A stretch of DNA of 50,448 nt from Planctomycetota bacterium (lineage in GTDB: Bacteria > Planctomycetota > Phycisphaerae > WQYP01): assembly GCA_021808105.1 (NCBI GenBank), contig JAKBCC010000004.1:1-50448 (forward strand), given 5' to 3'. The stretch's first letter is position 1, and every line of letters begins with the position of its first letter. Shown one piece after another: positions 36,258-45,955 of the stretch. Under the pieces are notes generated by a model. The model was not told where the DNA came from. It saw only the letters and a program-made list of their open reading frames with translations, and made no database searches. A program made the translations under genes and the position numbers.

Positions 36258-37544
36258 TTATTTAGGGGCATTCTTCATCGCCATCTTGATATAAGGACTG
36301 AAGGCCACGGGCTTGACCCAACCTTTGCTCTTCCAGACAATCCGGAATTGGCCATCCGCGAGAATCTTGCCGACATAGACGGGTTTATACAGATTGTGAT
36401 TCTTCGCGACTTTCACCATGCCGCCGGGAGTCATCATTTTTAGCCCGATCATGGCTTTAGCAACTTTCATCGGAGCAAAGGATTTGGCTTTCTCACATGC
36501 CGCAGCCCAGAGATACACGCCGGTATAAGCGCACTCAATTGGATCATCGGTCACGCGGGCCATGCCGCCGGGCAGATGGTTGGACATGCACCACATTTTA
36601 AAATCATGGACGAATTTTTTGTTGGTCTTGCTGCGCAGCGACTGGAAATAGTTCCAGCACGCATAATGGCCCACCAGTTTGGTCGTATCCATGGATCGCA
36701 GTTCATCTTCGGCAATGGAATAGGCCATGATGGGACAGGATTCAGCGGTTAAACCCTGATTGGCAAATTCGGTGTAGAACGGCACATTACTGCTGCCATT
36801 AAGCGTGGACAGCACACACGCATGGCCGGCCTGCGCAAAGGCCTTGATTTTGGAAACCACGGTCTGGAAATCCGTGTAGCCCAGCGGAACATACATCACT
36901 TTAATCCGCGATTTCGGCACGCCGTGGCTTAATAAATATCCCTCCATAATTTCATTGGCTGTGCGGGGAAATACATAATCGCTGCCCAGCAGGAAAAAAC
37001 GCTTTCGCTTCCCGCCGGGCTTGCTCATCAGATATTTTACCGATGGAATTAGTTGCTGATTGGGCACCGCGCCCATGTAAAAGATATTGGGACTGTATTC
37101 TTCGCCTTCATACTGCACGGGGTAAATCAACAACCCGTGATCTGCCTGAACCACCGGCAGAACGGACTTTCGACTTACGGATGTCCAGCATCCGAAAATG
37201 ACTTTCACTTTGTCTTTTGCAATAAGCGTATTGGCATCTTGGGCAAATAAATCCCAATTGGACGCGGGATTTACTATGACCGGATCAATCTGCTTGCCCA
37301 GCACCCCGCCTTTGGCGTTGATTTCATGGATCGCCATAAGCTCAACGTCATGTAAGGACGTTTCGGAAATGGCCATGGTGCCGGTCAGGGAATGCAATAT
37401 TCCAACCTTGACCGTCCCGGCTCCATGCGCGACGCCCGCGCTGGCGACACCGGCCGCCAGGACTGCGGCAATTGAGACACGCGACGACAGCTTCCTGCGG
37501 CACCGTCGAACAAACTGTATTGAGGATGAAAGCAAGCCAGACAT
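36258..37544 (-). CDS. urtA: urea ABC transporter substrate-binding protein UrtA
   Basis: AGGAG about seven bases before the ATG at 37544 gives 428 residues, the usual size. A Sec signal ends near VAHGAGT. TVKVGILHSLTGTMAISETSLHDVELMAIHEINAKGGVLGK, VIFGCWTSVSRKSVLPV and NIFYMGAVPNQQ are UrtA hallmarks. It captures urea in the periplasm. It heads the urtABCDE-ureDABC run, downstream of a sigma-54 promoter match, so nitrogen limitation probably controls the set. Confidence 0.96.
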   Translation of the reverse strand: MSGLLSSSIQFVRRCRRKLSSRVSIAAVLAAGVASAGVAHGAGTVKVGILHSLTGTMAISETSLHDVELMAIHEINAKGGVLGKQIDPVIVNPASNWDLFAQDANTLIAKDKVKVIFGCWTSVSRKSVLPVVQADHGLLIYPVQYEGEEYSPNIFYMGAVPNQQLIPSVKYLMSKPGGKRKRFFLLGSDYVFPRTANEIMEGYLLSHGVPKSRIKVMYVPLGYTDFQTVVSKIKAFAQAGHACVLSTLNGSSNVPFYTEFANQGLTAESCPIMAYSIAEDELRSMDTTKLVGHYACWNYFQSLRSKTNKKFVHDFKMWCMSNHLPGGMARVTDDPIECAYTGVYLWAAACEKAKSFAPMKVAKAMIGLKMMTPGGMVKVAKNHNLYKPVYVGKILADGQFRIVWKSKGWVKPVAFSPYIKMAMKNAPK

Positions 37545-38018
37545 GACAGCTCCTAAAAAAGGAACGACACAAAAACTACCGTCGGACATTTTTCCTGCCG
37601 TGTGAATCAAACGATCCAAAACGGCAAACACCCAAGCGGTATCTAACCCGGTTACGTTAACCAGGAATTAGCCACTGCCGTAAACTGATGCAAATAACGT
37701 GCCATGCGCCGCGGGTAGAACCGCATTGCGATGAAGTCCATCATTAAGGGGAATATACGCATATATTTTCGCCCGCGATTGCCTATGCAGCGCGCAACGG
37801 GTCGTCTGACTGGTCATTTGCTATGCGGGAAACAAACGCTGTCGGCCCCGTGCCGCAGGCAGCCATGATGCCATCGCGGCTGTTGTCGAGCCGGGTGTGT
37901 TGCGTCATCGGTGATCCCCGTGCAACTGCATACGCCACGGTGTGTCCATAGGTCGCGTACGGCAAACCAAAGCGTGCTCACGAATTCCCTGGTTTTCCGG
38001 CACAATCAATAAGTGGGG
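37545..38018. other. 474-base region between ureG and urtA
   Basis: It contains the sigma-54 promoter match on the minus strand (37689-37704) with a leader of about 135 bases to urtA. Upstream of the promoter, towards ureG, lie about 310 bases without a gene, enough for an enhancer-binding protein site, but I could not find a clear NtrC palindrome. Confidence 0.5.
37689..37704 (-). promoter_or_regulatory. predicted sigma-54 (RpoN) promoter of urtABCDE-ureDABC
   Basis: On the minus strand TGGCAC, five bases and TTGCA give the full -24/-12 consensus with correct spacing (GG at -24, GC at -12). It lies about 145 bases before the urtA ATG. RpoN with NtrC drives urea-use genes in many bacteria. 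Confidence 0.72.
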
Positions 38019-38744
38019 TCAGTGTGCATGATCATGCGGCCGCCCCAGGGCGTGGTGCAGCGCGTGCACGATATGCCGGGCGATTTCGGCCACACCCTGA
38101 TCATGTTTAACTTGTGCAAAAATAAAGGGGCCGTCCTGCCGCATTAATAGAGCGTCGCGTTGCATAATGGCCAGATCAGCTCCGACGGCGGAGGCCAGAT
38201 CGGTTTTATTTATTACCAGCAGGTCGGATTGGGTTATACCGGGTCCGCCTTTTCGCGGAATTTTATCACCGCCGGCCACGTCAATGACATATACAGTGTA
38301 ATCCGCAAGCTCGCGGCTGAAGTCGGCAGCGAGATTGTCTCCGCCGGACTCAACAAACATCAGCTCCGGAGAAAAACGCCGATGCAGGCGTTCTAAAGTC
38401 AGCAAATTAGCGGAAATATCCTCGCGGATGGCGGAATGGGGGCACCCACCTGTTTCGACGGCGACGATACGCTCGGCGGGAAGCGCGGCGTTTTTTGTGA
38501 GAAATTCGCCGTCTTCCCGTGTGAATATGTCGTTGGTAACCACCGCCAGGCTCATAGTATCGCGCAGGTGCCGGCACAGAGCCAGCACCAGAGCCGTTTT
38601 TCCACTGCCAACCGGTCCGCCGATTCCCACGGTGTAGGCCCGTTGGTGGTAATCCCGGCTCAGCGGCTTAGCCCGTTGCGGAAATGACCCGGGATGGTCG
38701 GTAGGATCATGGCTGTGGCCCACATCGGAATTTATTCTGTGCAT
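38019..38744 (-). CDS. ureG: urease accessory protein UreG (GTPase) with His-rich ends
   Basis: AAGGAG eight bases before the ATG at 38744 sets the start and gives 241 residues. The P-loop GGPVGSGKT is at about 42-50, and later [31 protein letters not shown] (the Cys-Pro-His nickel site), [12 protein letters not shown] and INKTDLA are visible. UreG hydrolyses GTP to drive nickel delivery. The N-terminal ~35 residues carry five His, and the last 17 residues carry six ([16 protein letters not shown]). Both are unusual and could store nickel in place of a missing UreE. It follows ureF by about 20 bases. Confidence 0.95.
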   Translation of the reverse strand: MHRINSDVGHSHDPTDHPGSFPQRAKPLSRDYHQRAYTVGIGGPVGSGKTALVLALCRHLRDTMSLAVVTNDIFTREDGEFLTKNAALPAERIVAVETGGCPHSAIREDISANLLTLERLHRRFSPELMFVESGGDNLAADFSRELADYTVYVIDVAGGDKIPRKGGPGITQSDLLVINKTDLASAVGADLAIMQRDALLMRQDGPFIFAQVKHDQGVAEIARHIVHALHHALGRPHDHAH

Positions 38745-38764
38745 AAACACTGCTCCTTAATAAA

Positions 38765-39433
38765 CTAACTCTGGAACAAGCGGGAATAGAGACGGTCGTG
38801 GCTGCCATGGCAAATATCTAAGAGAGGACATGGCATGGCGGCGTGCTCGGGCAGTCGATTCAGTGCTGCGGCAGCGGCCTGATCTATAAGATCCGTCATG
38901 GCAGGAAGCATGGGCAAACTTTCCAGGGAACCAACAATTCCCAGCCTTACCGCAGCCGACAGCGTTTGTCGCACGGTGCCAAACAATAACAGTCTCACGG
39001 CTGCCAATGGTTCAATAGTCACCAGACCGCAGACGGCTCCAAATACGGGGCCGAAATGTCCGTTAAATTCGCAGATGCAGTGCGCTTCCTGCAAACGCTT
39101 GAGTTCCCCCGGGCCAAACGCTCGCTGGGCTGCAAGCAGCAACGCACTGCCCTGAAGAATACTGGCCCGGCGCGCCACGTGATTGGTGCACATGACATGA
39201 TACAAGCTATCTAAGGATCGGATTCGCGTAGGAGTTTGGCTGGCTGCCGCCACAAACGGCGCCGTCTGCATGGAAACTTGCCGGATCAGATCGTGGCAGA
39301 AGTCGCTGATATTTTCACGACGCACCAGGCCATGGCGCCATGCGGATTCCAAACCCGAGGAATGGGCAAAACCTCCCGTGGGAAAGCTGGTATCAGCCAG
39401 TTGCCAGAGAATATATTCCGTTGCTGAGTTCAT
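38765..39433 (-). CDS. ureF: urease accessory protein UreF
   Basis: The 222 residues start MNSATEYILWQLADTSFPTGGFAHSSGLESAWRHG, the UreF signature, so the ATG at 39433 is preferred to the longer frame. It is an all-helical protein that links UreG to UreD and acts in fidelity of nickel insertion. ureE, usually beside ureF and ureG, is absent. ureF-ureG form a separate pair upstream of the sigma-54 promoter. Confidence 0.93.
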   Translation of the reverse strand: MNSATEYILWQLADTSFPTGGFAHSSGLESAWRHGLVRRENISDFCHDLIRQVSMQTAPFVAAASQTPTRIRSLDSLYHVMCTNHVARRASILQGSALLLAAQRAFGPGELKRLQEAHCICEFNGHFGPVFGAVCGLVTIEPLAAVRLLLFGTVRQTLSAAVRLGIVGSLESLPMLPAMTDLIDQAAAAALNRLPEHAAMPCPLLDICHGSHDRLYSRLFQS

Positions 39434-40053
39434 TGCGCCCCCGCCCTCGCATAGGGCAGCTTTCGGCATGTTGTGACTTGGCAGAACATCCACGCCAGGG
39501 ATAGACTGGCAATAATTAAGCCTTTTAATTCCCGTGCAGCCGCCTCGATGGGCGGGACGTTAGACAGGGGCGTCGTGCCTTTGGAACAGGCGCAATGTGC
39601 AATGCAGCCGCCGATGGCCCGGGGTTGAAACATTCTCGGCACCCTTCGAGCATAGAGAAGTGCCCTGACACGCAGCATAGAATCCTGCCAGCACCTCCGC
39701 CCAAAAATTATTAACCTCATTCGCCAGGGAATTTATACCACATTCGTACAACGCCCGACAACCGGTGAAGATCATCAGTAGCTATTTGCCGGAAATTGGG
39801 GCTGCGGGGAAATGGATCCAATGGAAGCCGCAGGTACACGCCCCCGTCGCAGATTATGATGCAACCCCTGCCGAATAAAAGGTACCTGACACCTTTTTTA
39901 AATAAAGGTGTCAGGTACCTTTTCCGCGGGAAATTGCGCTATGTCGGGTGACGCTGGGGCTTGGGAGCGATGGAGGGGTTGGTTTTGTGTTATTATTTCC
40001 GGACTGATTGGGGAGCGGTTTGGATGGGGAGATTTTTTGAAAGGGATGGCGGC
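39434..40053. other. 620-base divergent region between ureF and the phosphoesterase gene
   Basis: No gene is convincing; the frames seen are short and lack ribosome binding sites. The main structure is a 20-bp inverted repeat made of two REP-like cores at 39877-39923. Promoters for both divergent genes should be here but were not resolved. Confidence 0.45.
39877..39923. repeat. head-to-head pair of REP-like elements (20-bp inverted repeat)
   Basis: aaaaggtacctgacaccttt (39877-39896) and its perfect reverse complement (39904-39923) are separated by 7 bases (tttaaat). Each arm alone is also a small hairpin (aaaggt/acctttt) with the same GTACCTGACACC core as 20463-20489. Confidence 0.8.
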
Positions 40054-42960
40054 ATGAGAATGCAATTCTATATTGGACTGATGGCAGAGGTTTTAAGAAG
40101 CGCGCGGTCTTCGTGGCGTTGCAGTTTTCATTTTCCTGCCCTTCGTGTCACGCGTAAGCTGGTGAAGACTCCGCTGGCTGCCGTTATTGTCACATGTGGC
40201 GTTATGGCTGTAGCGGTGACCTTGGTAGCGGGTACGGGTGTTTCTGCGATGGCGGCGCAACGTGCCGGGACCACACTTCATAAAACCGCGACGAATCGAA
40301 TCATCAGCCCGGTTGGCACGATGGCGATGGTGCCGAATTTTGCCATTGGGGTTGTGGGGGTTGGGAACCATGTGGTGGTGGAGGCGGCGGGAGATGCGTT
40401 TCGGCATACGTTGACGCTTATGAATGCGGAAAATCTGGGGATGCAATCTCAGGTCGGATTCCTCAAGGGGCGAGCATGGCGCAACACAATTCTTCCCGGC
40501 GTTTCGCGGCAAAGTCTGTTCCAGGGTTTGGCCGCCGGGCCGCACGGTATGGTGTATGCCGCCGGAGGTATTTCCAATAATGTGCTGGCGTTGCAGGTGC
40601 TTCCTGGAGGAACGCTGAAGTTTCTTCGCAAATATCCATTGGCTTTTCAGGCGTTTCCGAAAAAGCAGTATCCGTATACCTATCAGGGCGAACACATTGA
40701 TCCCGCGGGGGAAAAAGCTGCCGGAACATCCGGCGAAATTATTCCCTCGACCGGGGGGAAAAAGCATTCCGCCTGGGATTTTTATCCCGATTCTGCAGCG
40801 GTAGGACAGCGGGGCCGACATGTATTTACCACCGGACTGTTAAGTAACAGCGTGGCCCGGATTAACGTGCAAACCGGCCATACCCTTTACGCCAATGCCG
40901 GTGCCATGCCCTTTCAAGTGGTCACTGCGGATCATGGCCGTCGTCTGGTAGTCAGTGATTGGGGCGACAATGGCGTAACGGTTCTCAATGCTCGAACCCT
41001 GCAACCCGTGGGCTTTATTCGCATCGGCGGGCCTACCGGCCCAGGGAATCAACTGCCCGGAGTTCACCCCACCGCGCTGGCGGCGGTGGGAAAGTCCGCC
41101 AATGTCTGGGTGGCCTGCGCCAACGCAGATATTCTTACCGAGATCAACACCACGCACTTGGCTATTGTCGGTATGGCCATGGACCGCCCCTACCGTGATG
41201 CTCCGCCGGGATCATTTCCTGATGCGCTGGCCGTGGCGGACGGCAAGGTATTTGCCGGCAATGCGGGCAATGACGATGTGGCGGTTTTTAATGCCGCCAC
41301 CGGCAAGCCGGAAGGCTTAATTCCTACCGGCTGGTATCCAACTAACCTATGTATCTATCATCACGCTTTGTATGTGGTCTCCGCCAAGGGCCTGGGATCA
41401 GCGCCCAATCCGCATTATCAATGGGTTGGCGATTCCATGCCGGGCACGGTCCAACGCATTGCCCTTAATGATTTGCCCACGCACCTGGCCGCCTGGACGC
41501 ATACCGCTTTGGCAAATAATGGCTTTTCCCGAACGCAACGCGCAAAGTTGGCGGCGCAAAATAAAATTGCCGCGCGGTTTATTGGCCGCCATATCCACGA
41601 TGTGGTCTTTATTCTGCGGGAAAATAAAACCTTTGACGAAAACTTTGGCGATTATAAGCGGGCAGGAAAATGGGCTGATCCGCACCTGGATCTTTATAAT
41701 CGCACAGAATTGCCGAATCTTTATGCCCTGGCCGATCGGTTCGGATTGTGCGTGAATTTTTATATGGACGGCGAAGTGACCGCACAGGGGCATCAATGGA
41801 CGACCTCGGCGGAGGATTCTGATTACGTGCAGCGGACGTGGCCGATGTACTATTCCAATCGGGGTATTGTGCCCAACCCAGGTTGGTCGCAGAATCTTCA
41901 GGGGCAGGCTTATCAGAGCAGCACCGGATTCAGCGGAGCGGATAACCCCTATTCCGATTACATCAATTTAAGCACGCTTAAACACTGGTCGAATCCGTGG
42001 ATCTCTTATCCCGGCGGCATGTTTATTTTTAATGATCTGCTGACGAATCATGTTTCATTTATGGATTTCGGAGAATTTGTATCGCGCAATCAGGCCGGTG
42101 CAATCAGCCCGGAAATGGCCAAACATCTGGGTAAAAACTTCCCGGCATGGAATCGCTTTATTCTCGATACGCACCGTGCGCGCGTGGTTCATGACTTTAT
42201 TGCGGCTCATAAAAATAATTTACCGCACTTCATGTATATCTGGCTGCCGGATGATCATACCGCCGGCCGATCAGCGGGATATTACACGCCGCAGTATTAC
42301 GTGGCCAACAATGATCTGGCCACCGGACGCATTGTTGCGCAATTAAGCCGCACCCCGCAATGGAAGCACATGGCGATATTTATTACCGAAGATGATGCGC
42401 AATCCGGGGCGGATCATATAGATGCCCATCGGTCGTTTGCTGTGATTGTCAGCCCATGGATTAAGCCCGGCACACTCATTACACACCGCTATTCCCAGGT
42501 AAATCTCATGCGCACCATTGAAGCTATCACGGATGTCCCGCCCATGTCCCAGTGGGATGCCAACGCCCGGATACTCTCTGGCATCTGGACCAGGCACCCG
42601 AACTTTGCAGCGTATCATGTGCGCAGCATTCGCGTTGCCCGAAAATATAATCCCGGACGGCTGTGGCAGGGTGAACAACTGCGGCGTAAAGCGGGGAAAG
42701 CTGGTCATTGGCTTTCGCCCCGTTGGCTTAAAGCGCACGGAGCAGCGGCTGCAAAAATGGTTCATACCCGCTTTGCGCCCACAGAACTGATGAAAGTTCC
42801 CGGCCCGGAACAGATGCGGCAGGAATGGATTGCGGTAAAAGGCAACGCCTCTTATCGACAGGTCATGGCGTATCTGCGGCACCTGGCCAAGACACAAGAT
42901 CAGCCGCTGACACATTACATTGCCGGCGATGCCGGTGATGGGCCGGCCGGTGGAGATTAA
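40054..42960 (+). CDS. exported beta-propeller / phosphoesterase fusion protein
   Basis: AGGG about eight to ten bases upstream favours the ATG at 40054, giving 968 residues. A hydrophobic segment near residue 40-65 is a signal or anchor. The next ~450 residues have YncE-like propeller repeats such as AAGGISNNVLALQV, TGLLSNSVARINV and FAGNAGNDDVAVFNAATGKPEGLIPTGWYP. The C-terminal half is a phosphoesterase of the alkaline phosphatase superfamily: VFILRENKTFDENFGDY, MDGEVTAQGHQWTT, YIWLPDDHTAG, and ITEDDAQSGADHIDAHRS. These Asp, Glu, Thr and His would hold two metals. It probably releases phosphate outside the cytoplasm. An MFS phosphate-type carrier follows after three bases. Confidence 0.85.
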   Translation: MRMQFYIGLMAEVLRSARSSWRCSFHFPALRVTRKLVKTPLAAVIVTCGVMAVAVTLVAGTGVSAMAAQRAGTTLHKTATNRIISPVGTMAMVPNFAIGVVGVGNHVVVEAAGDAFRHTLTLMNAENLGMQSQVGFLKGRAWRNTILPGVSRQSLFQGLAAGPHGMVYAAGGISNNVLALQVLPGGTLKFLRKYPLAFQAFPKKQYPYTYQGEHIDPAGEKAAGTSGEIIPSTGGKKHSAWDFYPDSAAVGQRGRHVFTTGLLSNSVARINVQTGHTLYANAGAMPFQVVTADHGRRLVVSDWGDNGVTVLNARTLQPVGFIRIGGPTGPGNQLPGVHPTALAAVGKSANVWVACANADILTEINTTHLAIVGMAMDRPYRDAPPGSFPDALAVADGKVFAGNAGNDDVAVFNAATGKPEGLIPTGWYPTNLCIYHHALYVVSAKGLGSAPNPHYQWVGDSMPGTVQRIALNDLPTHLAAWTHTALANNGFSRTQRAKLAAQNKIAARFIGRHIHDVVFILRENKTFDENFGDYKRAGKWADPHLDLYNRTELPNLYALADRFGLCVNFYMDGEVTAQGHQWTTSAEDSDYVQRTWPMYYSNRGIVPNPGWSQNLQGQAYQSSTGFSGADNPYSDYINLSTLKHWSNPWISYPGGMFIFNDLLTNHVSFMDFGEFVSRNQAGAISPEMAKHLGKNFPAWNRFILDTHRARVVHDFIAAHKNNLPHFMYIWLPDDHTAGRSAGYYTPQYYVANNDLATGRIVAQLSRTPQWKHMAIFITEDDAQSGADHIDAHRSFAVIVSPWIKPGTLITHRYSQVNLMRTIEAITDVPPMSQWDANARILSGIWTRHPNFAAYHVRSIRVARKYNPGRLWQGEQLRRKAGKAGHWLSPRWLKAHGAAAAKMVHTRFAPTELMKVPGPEQMRQEWIAVKGNASYRQVMAYLRHLAKTQDQPLTHYIAGDAGDGPAGGD

Positions 42961-42963
42961 TGC

Positions 42964-44367
42964 GTGAAAAGCCTGCTGGAAAGAATGGATACCGCCCCGA
43001 TGAGTCCGTTGCATCGGCGCTTGGCGTGGGCCGCGGGACTGGGCATATTTCTCGATGGTTATGACACGATCATTGTCGGTGCGGTGCTGGTGTTGCTGGC
43101 CCGGCAATGGCATCTTGGACCCTCCCAATACCGCTGGGTGGGAACGTCGGCGCTGGCCGGAGCATTTCTTGGTGCGCTGATCGGCGGCCACGTTGCCGAC
43201 CGTTACGGCCGTAAGGCGATTTATCTTATTGATTTGATAACATTTTTTTTCGCGGCGGTTTTATGCAGCGCTGCCTGGAATATCTATGCGCTGGTGGCGT
43301 TCCGGTTCGTCCTGGGTATGGGCATCGGGGCGGATTATCCCATCAGCGCAACCTACATGGCGGAATTCATGCCCAAAAATAAACGCGGCAGCGTCATCAC
43401 CTGGACTTTCGGCCTGTGGACGGCTGGGGCCATTACCGCAGGATTGACGGCGTACAGTCTGCTGTCATGGGGGCCGATCGCATGGCGGCTGATGCTGCTG
43501 ATTGGTGCGGTACCCGCGTTATTTGTCATCTGGCTGCGACGGAATTTGCCCGAGTCGCCAAGATGGTACCTGCGGCATGGGCAGCCGGAGAAAGCAGCCG
43601 CGGTTTTAGCGCGCGTGGATCCCTCGATTACCCCGGAGGAACTGACCGCGATCCTGGCAACGGAACAAAAGAAAGCCATTGCGCCCAGAACGCCCTGGCG
43701 TGTGCTATTTCAAAAGCGCTATATTCGCGCCACGCTGCTGGTGTGCATTCCATGGTTTATCATGGACTTGGTGGGTTACTACCTGACTATTTACACACCG
43801 CTGATTCTCGGCCATCTGGGCTTTAAGACGGCCCACCAACAGATACTGGGGTCCGCGATGCTCTCGGTCACATTTTTGGCAGGTTATGTGCCTTTGGCCC
43901 TAACTGTAGACCGCATCGGTCGCATCTGGCCGCAGATTATTGGTTTTGTCGGCAGTGCTGGTGCGCTGGTGCTCGTGGGTGTCACGGCCCTGAATGTTCC
44001 ACTGCATCACGTAGTGGAACATGGCCAATCGCAATGGGTTCTGCATTACAGCACGCTGGCATTGGCGATGGTTTTTCTGGGGATGATGCTCTCGCAGGCA
44101 TTTAACGCTTTCGGCCCCGGCAATACAACCTACGTTCTGGCCGCCGAAGTGTACCCCACTGACGTGCGCGCCGCGGGCCACGGCTTTGCCACCGCGTTTT
44201 CCCGCCTCGGAGCCGTGGCGAGCACCTTTTTTCTTCCGGTATTAGGCCAGGCCATCGGTACGCCGAAACTGCTGCTGGTGCTGGCGGCCGGCTCCGTTTT
44301 AGGCGGCGTGACGACCTGGCTTTTTCGTGTGGATACCACCAACACATCGCTGGCACAGGAACCGTAA
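42964..44367 (+). CDS. MFS transporter, phosphate:H+ symporter-like
   Basis: The 467 residues have 12 predicted membrane helices. GGHVADRYGRKAIY between helices 2 and 3 is the MFS signature, and FVLGMGIGADYPISATYMAEFMPKNKRGS closely resembles the GIGxDYPLSA segment of phosphate:H+ symporters, with FLDGYDTIIVGAV in helix 1. Sugar or aromatic-acid carriers of the same superfamily cannot be excluded. A GTG start follows the phosphoesterase stop by three bases, so the two genes are translated together; release and uptake of phosphate is the simplest joint role. Confidence 0.85.
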   Translation: MKSLLERMDTAPMSPLHRRLAWAAGLGIFLDGYDTIIVGAVLVLLARQWHLGPSQYRWVGTSALAGAFLGALIGGHVADRYGRKAIYLIDLITFFFAAVLCSAAWNIYALVAFRFVLGMGIGADYPISATYMAEFMPKNKRGSVITWTFGLWTAGAITAGLTAYSLLSWGPIAWRLMLLIGAVPALFVIWLRRNLPESPRWYLRHGQPEKAAAVLARVDPSITPEELTAILATEQKKAIAPRTPWRVLFQKRYIRATLLVCIPWFIMDLVGYYLTIYTPLILGHLGFKTAHQQILGSAMLSVTFLAGYVPLALTVDRIGRIWPQIIGFVGSAGALVLVGVTALNVPLHHVVEHGQSQWVLHYSTLALAMVFLGMMLSQAFNAFGPGNTTYVLAAEVYPTDVRAAGHGFATAFSRLGAVASTFFLPVLGQAIGTPKLLLVLAAGSVLGGVTTWLFRVDTTNTSLAQEP

Positions 44368-44721
44368 TCGGCTCGGAGTCGCCTCTGATTAATCTAAAGG
44401 GGTTGGCGGCATGTCGTCGCAATTGGCGCCCAACGTGCCGCAGCGAAACGGGGATATTTTTCGTGACTACTTTCCGTTCCCAGCCATGACGCGGCCGCTG
44501 GCGGTAACTGGTAAAACTTCCGCACCTGAATGCGCGAGATTTGGTATACTTGCCCTGGATTTCATGGCTCAATCGTCAAGAGCGCGGCGATGAAAGGAAA
44601 TGCAGGGTTAAAAATGTTTGCCGGGGCGTTGAGCCGTTAGACAGAACCGCTGGTAAAGTGTAACAATCCATTAAAATAATGCTTGCGGCGAAATGACTTT
44701 AATATATTGTATGTGTCAGAA
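44368..44721. other. 354-base gap before the GH76 gene
   Basis: A 60-codon plus-strand frame (44411-44593) has AAAGGGG eight bases upstream but no recognisable family and an unremarkable composition; I do not count it as a gene. No clear terminator or promoter is found. Confidence 0.35.
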
Positions 44722-45945
44722 ATGAACCAACCCTTAAAACCTGTAATTAGCGATAGGCCGCAGGCAATCCCGATGGCGGGCAAACGGCTCGCGGTTTGCA
44801 TAGCGACGGGCATACTGCTGGCAAGCGTGGCGACCAGCGCTCTGGTGGTTGCCGCCGCAGATCACCGGGTGGCAGGAGCACCCGGGCCGGCGCTCGTGCG
44901 ATCCTGGGGGCGAAGTGTCGTGCGAAATACCTTGGCGGTTTTTTACCTGCCCAAACAAAAACTCTTGGCCGAGACCGCCGTGCGTGCGGGGCATGGGGAT
45001 CAGTATAGGCCCGGCGGGCAGCCGGCGTTCGCCTGGTCGCAGTCGATGGTGCTATTAATGCTCGCCGAGGGGGTGAAGTGTCATGCGGTAAGTGCGCAAG
45101 TGCTGCACACATTTGTCGGTACACTGGGGCCTTACTGGCGGGTAGCCGATGGCGTTGGCGGTTTTGACGTACTGCCAGGGAAAGTGCCGCTGGATCGATA
45201 TTATGATGACAATGGCTGGATGACATGGGGATTTTTGCGGGCCTATGCTGCCACCGGCAGCAGCCAATATCTGGTCCTCGCCCGGCGTGATTTTCAGTTT
45301 ATTTTAAGCGGGGAATCTTCCGCGTTGGGCGGCGGGATATTCTGGCATGAACAGGTGAAAAAAACCAAAAACACCTGCTCCAACGGCCCGGCGATTATTG
45401 ATGCTCTAAAGCTTTATTCCATCACCGGCCAGCACGCCTACCTGCACACGGCCCGAACAATTTATGTGTGGGTCAACAAACATTTATTGGATTACCGAGA
45501 TTATCTGTATTTTGATAACATCGCCATGAACGGCACAATTGTCCGAACGAAATGGACGTACAACACCGGCACCATGCTCATCGCGAATTGTCTGTTCTAC
45601 CGTATTACCCATCAGAAAAAGTATTGGCGAAGAGCCACGCGGCTGGCCCGGGCATCGCAATTGCGATGGCTCAGTACTACCAACGGCTCAATCCGCGGGC
45701 CGGGAGTGTTTGCATGGGTATTAATAGATGGCTACATCCAATTATATAAGATCAGCGGTGACAACAAATTCCTGGTTCTGGCCCGGCGTGCTTTGATTTA
45801 TGCCCATGATCATTGCCGTGTGCCCGGCGGATTTTACGCGGGGACGTGGAATACGCCGGCGAAAGCGGGGCATACGATTAAGCTTATAAATCAGGCCTGT
45901 ATTGGCAGCAGCTATTTTTCTTTAGTCCATGCCCTGACCCATTAG
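44722..45945 (+). CDS. GH76-like glycoside hydrolase (alpha-1,6-mannanase)
   Basis: The 407 residues start MNQPLKP and include an N-terminal hydrophobic segment (GILLASVATSALVVAAAD) that is probably a signal peptide. The rest is an alpha/alpha barrel with repeated aromatic helices. YYDDNGWMTWGFLRAY carries the two adjacent Asp (162-163) that are the GH76 catalytic pair, and KNTCSNGPAIIDALKLYSITG and KWTYNTGTMLIANCLFYRIT are also family-like. GH76 enzymes cleave alpha-1,6-mannan backbones. A GH125 gene follows after ten bases, supporting that role. No ribosome binding site is clear; the start is uncertain. Confidence 0.85.
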   Translation: MNQPLKPVISDRPQAIPMAGKRLAVCIATGILLASVATSALVVAAADHRVAGAPGPALVRSWGRSVVRNTLAVFYLPKQKLLAETAVRAGHGDQYRPGGQPAFAWSQSMVLLMLAEGVKCHAVSAQVLHTFVGTLGPYWRVADGVGGFDVLPGKVPLDRYYDDNGWMTWGFLRAYAATGSSQYLVLARRDFQFILSGESSALGGGIFWHEQVKKTKNTCSNGPAIIDALKLYSITGQHAYLHTARTIYVWVNKHLLDYRDYLYFDNIAMNGTIVRTKWTYNTGTMLIANCLFYRITHQKKYWRRATRLARASQLRWLSTTNGSIRGPGVFAWVLIDGYIQLYKISGDNKFLVLARRALIYAHDHCRVPGGFYAGTWNTPAKAGHTIKLINQACIGSSYFSLVHALTH

Positions 45946-45955
45946 GAGTGTATCG

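Noticed and set aside
37705..38018. NtrC-binding palindrome upstream of the sigma-54 promoter
   Set aside because: I looked for GCAC-N7-GTGC-type sites and found only partial matches.
42343..43191. 282-codon minus-strand open frame
   Set aside because: It is antisense to the phosphoesterase and MFS genes, both well supported.
44411..44593. 60-codon frame with an AAAGGGG upstream
   Set aside because: No family, no second evidence; kept only as a note in the gap entry.
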